DNA of 64,000 nt from CAWAPS01 sp963783945 (GCA_963783945.1 CAWAPS010000024.1:628054-692053); one strand, 5' to 3'. Counted from the stretch's first letter, positions 45,207-54,256 are shown. Program-made: numbers and translations. The notes: generated by a model from the sequence alone, not told the origin.

Positions 45207-45578
45207 TTATTGGGGCGGGTTTCGTCCGGCCACCATGAAGCGGTGCCCGTCCGGCGAGCGGATGCCGAACTCTTCCCGTCCCCACGGCTCCCGTCTCAGC
45301 TCCTTGCTGACTTCCGCACCGGCGCCTTTGGCCCGGGCGTAGTACGCCTGGATGTCGTCGACTTCGAGGTAGGCCACGTAGCTGTGATCGCCAATCTCGG
45401 AGGCAGGAGGGGTATCGGGGCATCGCCCGAGCATGAACTGGATCGAGCCTGACCGGCAGAACACCCAATTTCCGGGATCGACTTCAGCGGCCTGGCAGGC
45501 GAGAACCTGGCGGTACCACTCCGCCGAAGCCTGCAGGTCGTGAACTGCCAGGACGGGATTCGCAGCGACAATCTCCAC
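45207..45578 (-). CDS. VOC family protein
   Basis: 123 residues. First module NPVLAVHDLQASAEWYRQVL, second SYVAYLEVDDIQAYYARAKG, with the typical closing strand FGIRSPDGHRFMVAGR. A bleomycin-resistance/glyoxalase-like dimer is expected. The ATG at 45578 has no strong ribosome site. The downstream stretch to 45155 contains the motif GCCGGCGATAGGGGA on the plus strand. Same strand as the next VOC gene (45673-46065) 94 bp upstream; they could be co-transcribed but are not similar enough to be recent duplicates. Confidence 0.87.
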   Translation of the reverse strand: MEIVAANPVLAVHDLQASAEWYRQVLACQAAEVDPGNWVFCRSGSIQFMLGRCPDTPPASEIGDHSYVAYLEVDDIQAYYARAKGAGAEVSKELRREPWGREEFGIRSPDGHRFMVAGRNPPQ

Positions 45579-45672
45579 GGACAGCAGTTTGGCTCACCCG
45601 AGGCTGGGGGCGGCATAGTCGAGTACCCGGCGTTAGGGGACGGCCTACTGGGCAGACAGATACCCGCCAGTC

Positions 45673-46065
45673 CTAGCCCCGAGGTGCGAAGAACTCGAGT
45701 GCGATGTTGTCAGGGTCTCGAAAGGACAATGCCGAGTACCCGGGCGCGTCCACGATGCCACCGCTGGGGATGCCGAGTTCGCCTAGATGGTTTTCCCATG
45801 CTCTCAACTCATCACGGCTGGCACAGCCGAAAGCCAGATGATCGAGCCCCGGCCGGCGCTCGTTGAACGGCTCAGTGCTGCTCAAATCAGGGAACTGAGT
45901 TAGACCGACGATTGTGCCGCCCGTAAGCCAAGCGACACGCTGGAACGGACCTGTGTCCTCGTCAAGAATCGGGTCCGAGCCGAACAGGGCCTTGTACCAA
46001 GGAACACTCCGTTCGAGGCTCGTAACCGTTAGCGCCACGTGAGTAATCGCAGGGAACTCAGGCAT
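45673..46065 (-). CDS. VOC family protein
   Basis: 130 residues from the ATG at 46065, with GGAGGTG 17 nt upstream. Landmarks: ITHVALTVTSLERSVPWYKA with the metal His, then GLDHLAFGCASRDELRAWEN with the second His, and FRDPDNIALEFFAP with the Glu, giving the H...H...E metal triad of glyoxalase-I-like enzymes. This makes it the most canonical VOC enzyme in the window; a thiol- or extradiol-type reaction is possible. Substrate unknown. Confidence 0.9.
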   Translation of the reverse strand: MPEFPAITHVALTVTSLERSVPWYKALFGSDPILDEDTGPFQRVAWLTGGTIVGLTQFPDLSSTEPFNERRPGLDHLAFGCASRDELRAWENHLGELGIPSGGIVDAPGYSALSFRDPDNIALEFFAPRG

Positions 46066-46825
46066 GTCTTGTCTGCACCTCCGGCAGGGAGCGATTGCCA
46101 CGTCTTTGGCTGGCCACTCTCTGGGAATAGAAACTACCTGACAGGACCAGTCCGCCGTCGCTAATGGAGGCCCCAGTTCCGGCGATAGGGGGTACCCCGC
46201 TTGGATTCTGTAGCTGTCCGTTAGGGGATAGTTGGACCGTCGGGGTGCGAGCGTGTCGGGCATCGATGGGTGACTGTCGACCAGGATTCCACGCTGGATC
46301 GGAGCGGGGTGTACGCTGGGTGCTGACACGATGGGTGATCCCGTAGCCGTGTTGGATCCTGCTCAGAGCATTGGCAGCCTCCGGGAGTGTTGCTCCGGAC
46401 CTTGGCGACGCTGGCTTGGCAGATCGATCAGCGAGACGCCTGGTTCGGTAGGACGTCATTTTCCAGTTTTGTCGCCCTGTGCGGAACCGGCGCCTCCTCG
46501 GCTATGGGAGCGCTATGACAAGACCGAGCACGTTTTACCGCTGGAACGTCGTGACCAAGACCGTCATCGAACACGGCCTGGGCGCTTCGGGCGCCGTGCA
46601 TCAGGATCATCTCATGGGCACACCAAAGCAGAGTCGATTGGGGATCGAGTTGTCCAGGGTGGCCAAGTCCTACGGGACGGTCCGGGCGGTGCGCGGTATC
46701 GACCTGGCTGTCACGCCGAGCGAGACGGTGGCCCGTTCTCGGGCCGAACGGCGCGTCGGGCTCACCAGCGTGCCCGGCGTCTGGGCAGCCGGCAACGTAG
46801 CCGACCCTCGTGCCCAAGTGGATAC
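46066..46825. other. gene-remnant region
   Basis: 760 bases between the VOC gene and the histidine kinase. It contains a further element-like motif CCGGCGATAGGGGG near 46180 and the chimeric remnant listed at 46612. No intact gene. Confidence 0.45.
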
Positions 46826-46829
46826 GTGA
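46612..46829 (+). pseudogene. chimeric remnant: ABC ATPase N-terminus joined to oxidoreductase C-terminus
   Basis: One open frame first reads RLGIELSRVAKSYGTVRAVR, GIDLAVTPSETVA, the opening 35 residues of an ABC ATP-binding protein up to just before Walker A. It then jumps to GLTSVPGVWAAGNVADPRAQ, the FAD-binding C-terminal motif of thioredoxin-reductase-like enzymes (TSVPGVWAAGNV). Neither half is functional. The join at about 46737 indicates deletion between two unrelated genes, 1 bp or so away from the start of the histidine kinase. Confidence 0.62.
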
Positions 46830-48001
46830 GCCGGCTCTGGTGGTTCGCTCGCAGCTACGGCTTCGACTTGCTGATTGCGGTCGGAGCGATCGAGAGCGCG
46901 CTCGAGGTCGCGTTGAGACACGACTTGGCGCCACAGCTGAACACGACGCGGTGGTTCGCGGTGCCGGCTGTCGCGGCCGTCTTCCTAGTGTTGCTCTGGC
47001 GCCGCCGCTTCCCGTTCGCCGCACCGGCGGCTGTCTGGCTGCTGGCGGCGACGCTCTCGTCGGTTGACGGGCGGCTGATCGGGTCGGTCGCAATACTGGA
47101 CGTCGCTGGGATGGCTGCATCGTTCCTGCTCGGCAACCTTCGTGACGTCTTTCAGGGGCGGGTCGGGTTGGTTGTCGTGGTGAGCGGGGCGGCGATCGTC
47201 GTGTACAACGACCCCACGCACTCGGCTGGTGACTTGTTCTTCACGCCCGCCCTGTTCGCGATCGGCTGGCTGGCGGGGTTCGCGCTGCGCGAGCGCGCCG
47301 CCCGGGTCGACGCGGCCGAACAGCGCGCTACCGACGCCGAGCGCGGCCGCGAGGAGAACGCTCGCCGCGCCGTGTTCGAGGAGCGGGTGCGAATCGCCCG
47401 GGAGCTGCATGACGTCGTCGCCCATCACGTGAGCATGATGGGTGTTCAGGCCGGCGCCGCCCGGGTCGTGATCGACGGTGACCGTGTCAAGGCGAAGGAG
47501 GCGCTGACCGCGATCGAGGCGTCGAGCCGACAGGCGGTGGGGGAGCTGCACCGCCTGCTCGGATTTTTGCGGCAGGCCGGCGACGAGGACGATCTGGCTC
47601 CGCGCCCCGGCCTGAGCCAGCTTCCGGGGTTGGCGGCGAGCATGAGTGAGTCCAAGCTCGCTGTTGCGGTCAGCATCGAAGGGGAGGAACGATTGTTGCC
47701 GCCGATGATGGGCGTGTCGGCGTATCGCATCGTGCAGGAAGCGCTGACTAACACCCTCAAGCACGCGGCGGCGTCGCGCGCCGACGTGCGCGTGCGGTAC
47801 TGGCCCGACGAGCTCGAGGTCGAGATCATCGACGACGGCCGCGGCGCCACGGCGCGATCAGGGACGAGCCTGGGCGGCCTGGGGTTGATCGGCATGCGCG
47901 AGCGTGCTGCCCTGCACGGCGGCCAACTGATGGCGGGGCCGGCATCCGGCGGCGGGTTCGCGGTGCGGGTCAAGCTGCCCACCTCGGACGGTGCGCTGTG
48001 A
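46826..48001 (+). CDS. sensor histidine kinase (HisKA_3/NarX-type)
   Basis: 391 residues from the GTG at 46826. Five hydrophobic segments cover residues 10-165 (for example FAVPAVAAVFLVLLWRRRFP and LFFTPALFAIGWLAGFAL). A coiled coil follows (AARVDAAEQRATDAERGREE), then the phosphoacceptor helix RIARELHDVVAHHVSMMGVQ with His near 198 and the ATP-binding domain (AYRIVQEALTNTLKHA N-box, IIDDGRGA, GGLGLIGMRERAALHGG). It overlaps the response regulator by 4 bp. Most kinases of this class sense envelope stress or drugs and control adjacent ABC exporters; one lies 2 kb downstream. Confidence 0.93.
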   Translation: MSRLWWFARSYGFDLLIAVGAIESALEVALRHDLAPQLNTTRWFAVPAVAAVFLVLLWRRRFPFAAPAAVWLLAATLSSVDGRLIGSVAILDVAGMAASFLLGNLRDVFQGRVGLVVVVSGAAIVVYNDPTHSAGDLFFTPALFAIGWLAGFALRERAARVDAAEQRATDAERGREENARRAVFEERVRIARELHDVVAHHVSMMGVQAGAARVVIDGDRVKAKEALTAIEASSRQAVGELHRLLGFLRQAGDEDDLAPRPGLSQLPGLAASMSESKLAVAVSIEGEERLLPPMMGVSAYRIVQEALTNTLKHAAASRADVRVRYWPDELEVEIIDDGRGATARSGTSLGGLGLIGMRERAALHGGQLMAGPASGGGFAVRVKLPTSDGAL

Positions 48002-48657
48002 GCATCCGTGTGCTGCTGGCCGACGACCAGGCGATGGTTCGCGCCGGCTTCCGGATGATCCTCGAGTCCGATCCCGAGATCGAGGTTGTCGGCGAGGCGG
48101 CGAACGGCGAGCAGGCCACGGCCAGCACCCGGCGCCTGCGGCCCGACATCGTCTTTATGGACATCCAGATGCCCGACGGTGACGGACTCGAGGCCACGCG
48201 GCGGATTACCGAAGACGGCGAGCTGCACAGTCGTGTGGTGATCCTCACCACGTTCGAGCGTGACGAGTACGTGTTCGAGGCCCTGCGGTCGGGCGCCAGC
48301 GGCTTCCTGGTCAAGAACGCCCCACCCGAGGAGCTCCTGCACGCGGTGCACGTCGTAGCTGCCGGCGAGGCTCTGCTCGCCCCGTCGGTCACGCGGCGCA
48401 TCATCGAGCAGTTCGCACGCCGGCCGGTCAGGCCGGAGCTCGGCACGCGGCTGGGCGACTTGACGCAGCGCGAGCGCGAGGTGCTGACGATGCTGGCGCG
48501 CGGTAAGAGCAACGCCGAGCTGGGCGCCGAGCTGTTCGTCACCGATGGCACGATCAAGACCCACGTCTCCAGCCTGCTCGCGAAACTCGGGGTCCGTGAC
48601 CGAGTTCAGGCCGTCGTCCTCGCGTACGAGAGCGGGCTGGTCACGCCCGGCGCCTAG
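47998..48657 (+). CDS. NarL/LuxR-type response regulator
   Basis: 219 residues from the GTG at 47998. Receiver domain: VLLADDQAMVRAGFRMILES with the acidic pair, phosphoacceptor Asp in VFMDIQMPDGDG near 55, Thr in VVILTTFERDEYV near 83 and Lys in GFLVKNAPPEELL near 105. LuxR HTH near 150-210: LTQREREVLTMLARGKSNAE, LGAELFVTDGTIKTHVSSLL, AKLGVRDRVQAV. It is the only response regulator between two related kinases on opposite strands, so it may integrate both. Confidence 0.95.
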   Translation: MSIRVLLADDQAMVRAGFRMILESDPEIEVVGEAANGEQATASTRRLRPDIVFMDIQMPDGDGLEATRRITEDGELHSRVVILTTFERDEYVFEALRSGASGFLVKNAPPEELLHAVHVVAAGEALLAPSVTRRIIEQFARRPVRPELGTRLGDLTQREREVLTMLARGKSNAELGAELFVTDGTIKTHVSSLLAKLGVRDRVQAVVLAYESGLVTPGA

Positions 48658-48800
48658 ACGCGCCTGTGTCCTTCGACAGAGGCACCAGCGGCAACGACCT
48701 GCGCTGAGGAGAGCGCAGACGCGCCCTGCGGGCGATGGCACACGCGGGCGGCGGTCCCAGACTGATCCTCAGGCAACTTGCACCAGGACGACATGGACGC

Positions 48801-50048
48801 TCATGCGGCGTCGGTGCTGAATGGAAACGAGGCGTGCACGGCGAATCCGCCTTCAGGTCGAGGACCGGTGCTGAGGTGACCGCCGTGAAGGGCGGCCCGC
48901 TCGCGCATCGCGATCAGGCCATGCCCGACAGTGCCGCCCCTTCGCTCGGTCTCGCGGCCCGGTCCGTCATCGAGGACCTCGACGTCGAGCTCCGAGGTGC
49001 CGTATTGGATCCGCACCGTTGCGCAAGCAGCTTTGGAGTGTTTCCGGGTGTTGGCGAGCGCTTCTTGTATGACCCGGTAGGCGGACACGTCGAGAGTCGG
49101 AGAAAGGACTTTCGCCTCTCCTTCGATCGTGAGGTTGACGGTCAGTTCAGCTTGGCCTTCCTCGGCGATGAGCTTGCCGAGCTGCGCCAGGCCCGGTTGG
49201 GGGGCGAGTTCGTCGATCTCGCCGGTGCGTCTGAGGAACCCGAGCAGACGATGCAGTTCGACAACGGCATGTCGGCTGGACGTTTCGATCGAGGTGAGGA
49301 CCTCGGCGGCTCGGGCCGGTTGCCGCTCCATGACCCGTCGAGCCCCCGCGGCTTGCACCCCGATCACGCTCACATGGTGGGCCACGACGTCGTGTAGCTC
49401 CCGGGCGATGTGCACGCGCTCGGCGAATACGGCTTGACGGGCGTTCTCCTCGCGCTCGGCTTGGAGCTCGACGGTCTGCTCGGCGAGTATGCGTTGACGG
49501 TCTCGCAGCGACCATATGGCGGCGCCGAGCAGCCAAGGGAGGGCAAGGACGACCATGTTGTACAACAGGGAAAAACTCCGGGCCAGCGGCGGCCCGCCGG
49601 TTATCGGGGTCACGAAGAACAGCTCGCGAACCACCTCGACCACGATCGCGCCGTAACACACGCTGAGAACAGCAGTCCGGTACCGGCGCTGGCCGTGAAC
49701 CGCGGCGCTGTAGATCATCAGCCACGCCGCGAGCGACGAGACGTTCGCCTCGGGAACATGCACGACGATCCGGGCGACGAGAAACCCAGCCACCACGACA
49801 GCGGCTACGGAAAACGGATACCGCCTGCGTGCGGCCAACGGGACAGTCAAGACCAGCAGGAAGGCCACCACGGGAACGGTGAAACCGTGACTGAACATGG
49901 GGTCATGAGCGGGAATCTCGTGATAGGTCGCAGCCAGCGACGCCAACGCCGCGATCGCCAGAATGACCGCCAGGGCGGTATCGGCGGCGAGAGGGAAGCG
50001 GCGGACCAACCCCTGGGTCTGCTTAGCGAAATCGACAGCGGCTCCCAT
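48801..50048 (-). CDS. sensor histidine kinase (HisKA_3/NarX-type), second copy
   Basis: 415 residues. Membrane part in residues 20-180 (LAADTALAVILAIAALASLA, VVAFLLVLTVPLAARRRYPF, LLYNMVVLALPWLLGAAIW), a coiled coil (ILAEQTVELQAEREENARQA), phosphoacceptor RIARELHDVVAHHVSVIGVQ and ATPase (AYRVIQEALANTRKHS, VLDDGPGR, GHGLIAMRERAALHGGHL). The catalytic half is strikingly like that of the kinase at 46826, with about 60 percent identity by eye, while the membrane part differs. There is no response regulator of its own; the nearest is at 47998, transcribed towards it. A divergent ABC exporter starts 144 bp from its start. Confidence 0.93.
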   Translation of the reverse strand: MGAAVDFAKQTQGLVRRFPLAADTALAVILAIAALASLAATYHEIPAHDPMFSHGFTVPVVAFLLVLTVPLAARRRYPFSVAAVVVAGFLVARIVVHVPEANVSSLAAWLMIYSAAVHGQRRYRTAVLSVCYGAIVVEVVRELFFVTPITGGPPLARSFSLLYNMVVLALPWLLGAAIWSLRDRQRILAEQTVELQAEREENARQAVFAERVHIARELHDVVAHHVSVIGVQAAGARRVMERQPARAAEVLTSIETSSRHAVVELHRLLGFLRRTGEIDELAPQPGLAQLGKLIAEEGQAELTVNLTIEGEAKVLSPTLDVSAYRVIQEALANTRKHSKAACATVRIQYGTSELDVEVLDDGPGRETERRGGTVGHGLIAMRERAALHGGHLSTGPRPEGGFAVHASFPFSTDAA

Positions 50049-50191
50049 AGCGTCGACCGTACTGCAGGGCCGTTTCGGAATCCTCCCCCATAAGACAGAG
50101 ATTGGTCCCTCCCATCTGTGCCCTGCGGGGGAGCCGCGAACCTGTCTCAGGGGCGATGCGGACCCGGGGTCAGCGCCGCACAGTGAGAGCC

Positions 50192-51109
50192 ATGACTTCC
50201 ATCCAGATACACGGCCTGACCAAACGCTTCGGGAATGTCGTCGCAGTAGACGACCTCAGCTTCGAGGTCGCCCAAGGCAACGTCACCGGATTCCTCGGAC
50301 CGAACGGAGCTGGCAAGACCACCACCTTGCGGATGCTCCTCGGCCTCATCGAGCCCACCGCCGGAGCCTCGACCATCGCCGGCCGTCCCTACCGGGAGCT
50401 CGTCGACCCATTCCGCCACGTCGGAGCGGTCCTCGAATCGACGAACTTCCACCCCGGCCGCCGAGCCCGAGACCACCTTCGCGTGCTGTGCGTCGCCGCG
50501 GGCATATCAGCTTCGCGAGCCGACGAGGTCCTCGACGAGGTCGGCCTGGGAGATGTCGCTGACCGCCGGGTCAAGGCATTCTCACTCGGCATGCGCCAGC
50601 GGCTCGGCCTCGCCGCAGCCCTGCTCGGCCAGCCCGAAGTACTCATCCTCGACGAGCCCGCCAACGGCCTCGACCCAGAGGGCGTCCACTGGCTGCGCAG
50701 GTTCCTCCGCTCCTACGCCGACCAAGGTCACAGCGTGCTGGTATCCAGCCATCTCCTGGCCGAGATCGCCCAGACCGTCGACGACGTCGTCATCGTCGCC
50801 AAAGGACGCCTGGTCATCCAGTCCTCGCTCGCCGATCTAGCCGGACGGACAAAGCCGGGCGTGTGGGTGCGAACGCCGCAGCCGCAAGCGCTTCGCGACG
50901 CCCTCGCCTCCAAAGGCATCGCCGCCGAATTGCAGACCGCCGACACCGTCGTCGCCCTCGAAACCACGACCGACGCCGTTGGCATCGCCGCCGCCGGCGC
51001 CGGCGTGGTGATCTTCGAAATGACCGCACAGCACTTCGATCTCGAGGAGTTCTTCCTCGACCTCACCTCCCCGCCCACTCACCCAACCACCCAAGGAGCC
51101 CCACGATGA
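50192..51109 (+). CDS. ABC-2 type exporter ATP-binding protein
   Basis: 305 residues from the ATG at 50192; CAGTGAGAG precedes it. Walker A LGPNGAGKTTTLRMLLGLIE at 36-55, Q-loop region, signature FSLGMRQRLGLAAALLGQPE near 135 (SLGMRQR), Walker B VLILDEPANGLDPEG near 155 and switch His in VLVSSHLLAEIAQ near 190. The C-terminal 90 residues form the variable domain of the DrrA/BcrA group. Translational overlap of 4 bp with the permease gene. DrrA/BcrA-type exporters pump peptides, lantibiotics or anthracyclines and are frequently controlled by NarL-type two-component systems such as the adjacent one. Confidence 0.94.
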   Translation: MTSIQIHGLTKRFGNVVAVDDLSFEVAQGNVTGFLGPNGAGKTTTLRMLLGLIEPTAGASTIAGRPYRELVDPFRHVGAVLESTNFHPGRRARDHLRVLCVAAGISASRADEVLDEVGLGDVADRRVKAFSLGMRQRLGLAAALLGQPEVLILDEPANGLDPEGVHWLRRFLRSYADQGHSVLVSSHLLAEIAQTVDDVVIVAKGRLVIQSSLADLAGRTKPGVWVRTPQPQALRDALASKGIAAELQTADTVVALETTTDAVGIAAAGAGVVIFEMTAQHFDLEEFFLDLTSPPTHPTTQGAPR

Positions 51110-51855
51110 TGAAGAACCTCATTCGCGCCGAGCTGTTGAAGCTACGCACCGTTCGGATGTTCTACGGCCTCGCCCTCGCCGCGCTGGCCATCCCTCTCGT
51201 CAGCGTCATCAGCGCCATCACCAGCGCCGGGAAGTCCGGCGGCGATCCGGCATTGAGCACACCCGAAGGCATCCGCAACGTCATGGCCACGTCGCTGTTT
51301 AGCGGCCTTTTGGTCCTAATCATCGGCATCCTGCTCATGGCCGGCGAGTTCCGCCACAACACCGCCACCTCGACATTCCTCATATCACCAGACCGCAAGC
51401 GCGTTGTGGTCGCCAAGCTGGTCGCATCGGCCCTCGTCGGAGCCGCACTTGCCTTGATCTCCACGGTGCTCAGGCTGGCGGTGGCGCTGCCCTGGCTGGC
51501 GACAAAGCACATCCACGTCGACATCTTCAGCCGCAACGTCGGGCTGGTTCTGCTCGGTGGCGTGGCTGCCATGACGATCTTCGCGGTCGTCGGGGTCGGA
51601 GTGGGCTCGCTCATCCGCAATCAGACCGCCGCGGTGGTCATCGCCATGACCTGGCTGTTGGTCGTAGACGGCCTTCTCGTCAACTTCGCCCACGAGATCG
51701 GCAAATGGACGCCTCTGGGCTCCACTGCCGCTCTGGCCGGCGTTTCCCAGCATGGACTGCTACCGATGTGGGCAGGCGCGGTGCTCTTCCTTGCCTACGG
51801 ATTGGCGTTCGCGGCTGCCGGCACCAGATTCACCATGAGGCGTGACGTCTCCTGA
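51106..51855 (+). CDS. ABC-2 type exporter permease
   Basis: 249 residues from the ATG at 51106 (AAGGAG 8 nt upstream). N-terminal LIRAELLKLRTVRMFYGLAL is the signature start of BcrB/DrrB-like permeases (ELLKLR), followed by six membrane spans including FSGLLVLIIGILLMAGEFRH with the conserved GE.R.....T (GEFRHNTATSTFLISPDRKR) and a final span FLAYGLAFAAAGTRF. The overlapping ATPase gene completes a two-gene exporter. Confidence 0.93.
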   Translation: MMKNLIRAELLKLRTVRMFYGLALAALAIPLVSVISAITSAGKSGGDPALSTPEGIRNVMATSLFSGLLVLIIGILLMAGEFRHNTATSTFLISPDRKRVVVAKLVASALVGAALALISTVLRLAVALPWLATKHIHVDIFSRNVGLVLLGGVAAMTIFAVVGVGVGSLIRNQTAAVVIAMTWLLVVDGLLVNFAHEIGKWTPLGSTAALAGVSQHGLLPMWAGAVLFLAYGLAFAAAGTRFTMRRDVS

Positions 51856-51870
51856 GCAGCTAACGGCCCC

Positions 51871-51909
51871 CTCGACCACCTCGCTCATCTCAAGGGCGAC
51901 GTGGTCGAG
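51871..51909. terminator. inverted repeat after the ABC exporter
   Basis: CTCGACCAC and GTGGTCGAG are exact complements with a 21-base loop, 16 bp after the permease stop. No T-tract; termination or mRNA protection is inferred. Confidence 0.4.
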
Positions 51910-51985
51910 CCGCCGCGAGTGACGTCAACCCAAGGTCCGCAACATAAACACTTATTCACCTGAACAGCAAGGAGACCCGACGAAA

Positions 51986-52663
51986 ATGACAGAGAACCCG
52001 ACCTTCATGTCCACGCCCGCCACGTCATTTGCGACCATGGCGGATCCGACGAAGCACAACACCGAGCCGACCACGACATCAGTAAGCAGTCCCGCAGTCG
52101 CTGTGGGGCTGTTCTTCCTCACTGCCACCTTCACCTTCGCTGTCGGTAACGCGTGCATCCACTCGTACTTTTCGAGCGCGACCGCCCACCATGCCACCCT
52201 CATCGCCGGTGTGCTCCTTCTGGGCTGCTGCGGCCTCGCCGTCGTCGGAAACGGTACGGCCATGCAGCGAATCCTCACGCCGCTCACACCGATCCGGTCA
52301 CGGGCTTACTTCGTCGTGCGGGTGACGGAGTGCCTCACGCTCGTGGCTGTCGCCGTCTACTTCCTGACCGGCCACGCACGCTGGGATGGGTATCTGCTTG
52401 GCGTCTATACGGTCTCTGGTGTCGCCGGGCTCGTCTTATCGTCGGCGTTGCTGACATCGAGGATCGTGCCGAGAAACCTATCCATTGTGGGTCTCTTCGG
52501 CTATCCGGTCTTCTTGGTGGGAACCATCTTGGCCATGTTCAACCTGATCGACGTGACACACGGCGCCGGGATGCTGGCGCTTGTCCCCGGCGGTCTGTTC
52601 GAGTTGATCCTGCCGATCTGGCTGTTCACCAAAGGGTTCACGTCCCACCAGATCCAGGGCTGA
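51986..52663 (+). CDS. DUF4386-like integral membrane protein
   Basis: 225 residues; ATG at 51986 preceded by AAGGAGACCCGACGAAA. The N-terminal 40 residues are polar Thr/Ser-rich. Six membrane helices follow (VAVGLFFLTATFTFAVGNAC, ATLIAGVLLLGCCGLAVVGN, YLLGVYTVSGVAGLVLSSAL, PGGLFELILPIWLFTKGF). The closing GGLFELILPIWL..KGF pattern and the central RI..R.YF..R..E..... motif match DUF4386 proteins, of unknown role, often beside exporters and regulators. A separate downstream DUF4389 gene follows at 122 bp. Confidence 0.82.
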   Translation: MTENPTFMSTPATSFATMADPTKHNTEPTTTSVSSPAVAVGLFFLTATFTFAVGNACIHSYFSSATAHHATLIAGVLLLGCCGLAVVGNGTAMQRILTPLTPIRSRAYFVVRVTECLTLVAVAVYFLTGHARWDGYLLGVYTVSGVAGLVLSSALLTSRIVPRNLSIVGLFGYPVFLVGTILAMFNLIDVTHGAGMLALVPGGLFELILPIWLFTKGFTSHQIQG

Positions 52664-52785
52664 TCGAAGCCCCTCGATCCGAGGTGCCATCCCCTTTCTT
52701 TCCGTCGTTGGCCCCTTGTTTTCCCTACGCCGTGAGCCAATGCCGGTTACGCCCTGAACTACTGACCCAAAGGAGTTCTCGCGTC

Positions 52786-53376
52786 ATGTCCGCCCCTTTT
52801 CCTCTCCAGCTGGAGTTCCACGCCGACGGGCGCATCACCCGGTGGCGCCCGCTCGTGCAGTGGCTGCTGGCCATCCCGCACCTGATGATCGCCTGGGCGC
52901 TGCGCTCGCTCCGCCAAGTCCTGACCCTGATCAGTTTCTTCACGGTCCTGTTCGCCCGGCGCATCCCGCGACCGGTTCTCGACGCCATCGTCATGACCTA
53001 CCGCTACGAGTGGCGGGCCATGAGCTATGCCCTGTTCATGCACGAGGACTACCCCCCTTTCGACTTCGACCTGTCCTGTGACGACGACGGGGTGGATCCC
53101 CCCACGTCGTTGCGTCTGACCTATCCCGAGCACCTCGAGCGGGGGCAGCCGCTGTACAAGTGGTTTCTGGCCATCCCTCACTACGTCGTCGTGATCGCGT
53201 TGGCCATCTTGGCCAGCGTGGGCGTCGTCGCCGGCTTCTTCACCGTTCTCGTCACCGGGCAGTACCCCCAAGCGATCCGGGACTTCCTCGTCGGCGCCTA
53301 CCGGTACGCCCTGCGAGTAGAGGCCTACGTCGACTTCCTGACCGATCGTTACCCGCCCTTCAACCTCGACGCCTGA
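52786..53376 (+). CDS. DUF4389 family membrane protein
   Basis: 196 residues from the ATG at 52786 (AAAGGAG 9 nt upstream). Two DUF4389 units: RITRWRPLVQWLLAIPHLMI ... MTYRYEWRAMSYALFMHEDYPPF and RGQPLYKWFLAIPHYVVVIA ... VGAYRYALRVEAYVDFLTDRYPPF. Each has two hydrophobic helices and the conserved Y.YR..VEAY..FL.DRYPPF end. The function is unknown. Compared with the copy at 10731 it lacks the N-terminal WW..DG.WYPPE motif. Confidence 0.9.
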   Translation: MSAPFPLQLEFHADGRITRWRPLVQWLLAIPHLMIAWALRSLRQVLTLISFFTVLFARRIPRPVLDAIVMTYRYEWRAMSYALFMHEDYPPFDFDLSCDDDGVDPPTSLRLTYPEHLERGQPLYKWFLAIPHYVVVIALAILASVGVVAGFFTVLVTGQYPQAIRDFLVGAYRYALRVEAYVDFLTDRYPPFNLDA

Positions 53377-53421
53377 CCAAGGAAGAGCGGACGTGACCTC
53401 GCTGAACGAAAGGACAGACCT

Positions 53422-54069
53422 ATGCCCACGGTGACCGATGTCTGGGACGACGTGCACCAGGAACGCCAAGCCCTGTTAGAGCTCCTCGAGACGCTCACAC
53501 CTGAACAATGGGACGCCGCGTCGCTCTGCACCGAATGGCGAGTTCGAGATGTGGTCGCACACATGGTGAGCGAGACCCGCACGACCGTTGCTCAAACCGC
53601 CTGGGGGTTCATCACATCAGGGTTCCGGATCAACCGATACATCGCCGACGATGCTCGACAGCGAGGCACGGCCCCCGCCACCAACCTCCTCGAGGACTTC
53701 CGAGGCGTGGTCCCCGCCCGCACCCACCTGCCCGGCCTGTCCTCACTCGCCATGCTTGAGGACATCGTCGTCCACCAAATGGACATCCGCCGAGCACTTG
53801 ACGAACCCCGCAGCATCCCCAATCGGCGAATGATCCCCGTCGCCACCGACCTCTGGACCAACCGCTTCCTCCCAGGCCCGAAACTGTTTCAAGGCCTTCG
53901 AGCCGTCGCTACCGACGCCGCCTGGACCGCAGGGAACGGTCCTGATGTGGCCGGGCCCATCGAGGCACTAATCCTCACTCTGGCTGGCCGTTTCGTCGCC
54001 CTCGACCAGCTGCAAGGTGAAGGAATAGCCACCCTGCGCATGCGCGCCGATGCCCGTGAAGAGAAATGA
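53422..54069 (+). CDS. maleylpyruvate isomerase-like (DinB_2, mycothiol-dependent) protein
   Basis: 215 residues. DinB-type four-helix bundle: VWDDVHQERQALLELLETLT, PEQWDAASLCTEWRVRDVVA, HMVSETRTTVAQTAWGFIT with the first metal His in DVVAHMV near 46, and the second site EDIVVHQMDIRRALDEPRSI near 115-135 with H..D. The H...H..D triad and the W.VRDVVAH motif define the TIGR03083 group, which uses mycothiol as cofactor in actinobacteria. Substrate is unknown. The gene begins 45 bp after the DUF4389 gene and could be co-transcribed. Confidence 0.9.
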   Translation: MPTVTDVWDDVHQERQALLELLETLTPEQWDAASLCTEWRVRDVVAHMVSETRTTVAQTAWGFITSGFRINRYIADDARQRGTAPATNLLEDFRGVVPARTHLPGLSSLAMLEDIVVHQMDIRRALDEPRSIPNRRMIPVATDLWTNRFLPGPKLFQGLRAVATDAAWTAGNGPDVAGPIEALILTLAGRFVALDQLQGEGIATLRMRADAREEK

Positions 54070-54209
54070 CGGTCGCCGTCCTCGCTCCCTTCGCCCGCCG
54101 CGTCAACCACCGGTCCCACCATTGCCCTGCTGGGGGCCAGTATGCCGGAGCAAGTGCCCTATAACCGCACAGCCGATGATGACCCCAGCGCGCCCTCCAA
54201 GTGCCGCCG

Positions 54210-54237
54210 AGGGGCGCTTGGGTTAGCAAGCGCCCCT
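54210..54237. terminator. perfect 11-bp stem-loop, bidirectional terminator
   Basis: AGGGGCGCTTG-GGTTAG-CAAGCGCCCCT: exact 11-bp arms and a 6-base loop between two convergent genes. No T-run, as often in high-GC actinobacteria. Confidence 0.65.
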
Positions 54238-54256
54238 GAGCGGTGGGACGACTTGG

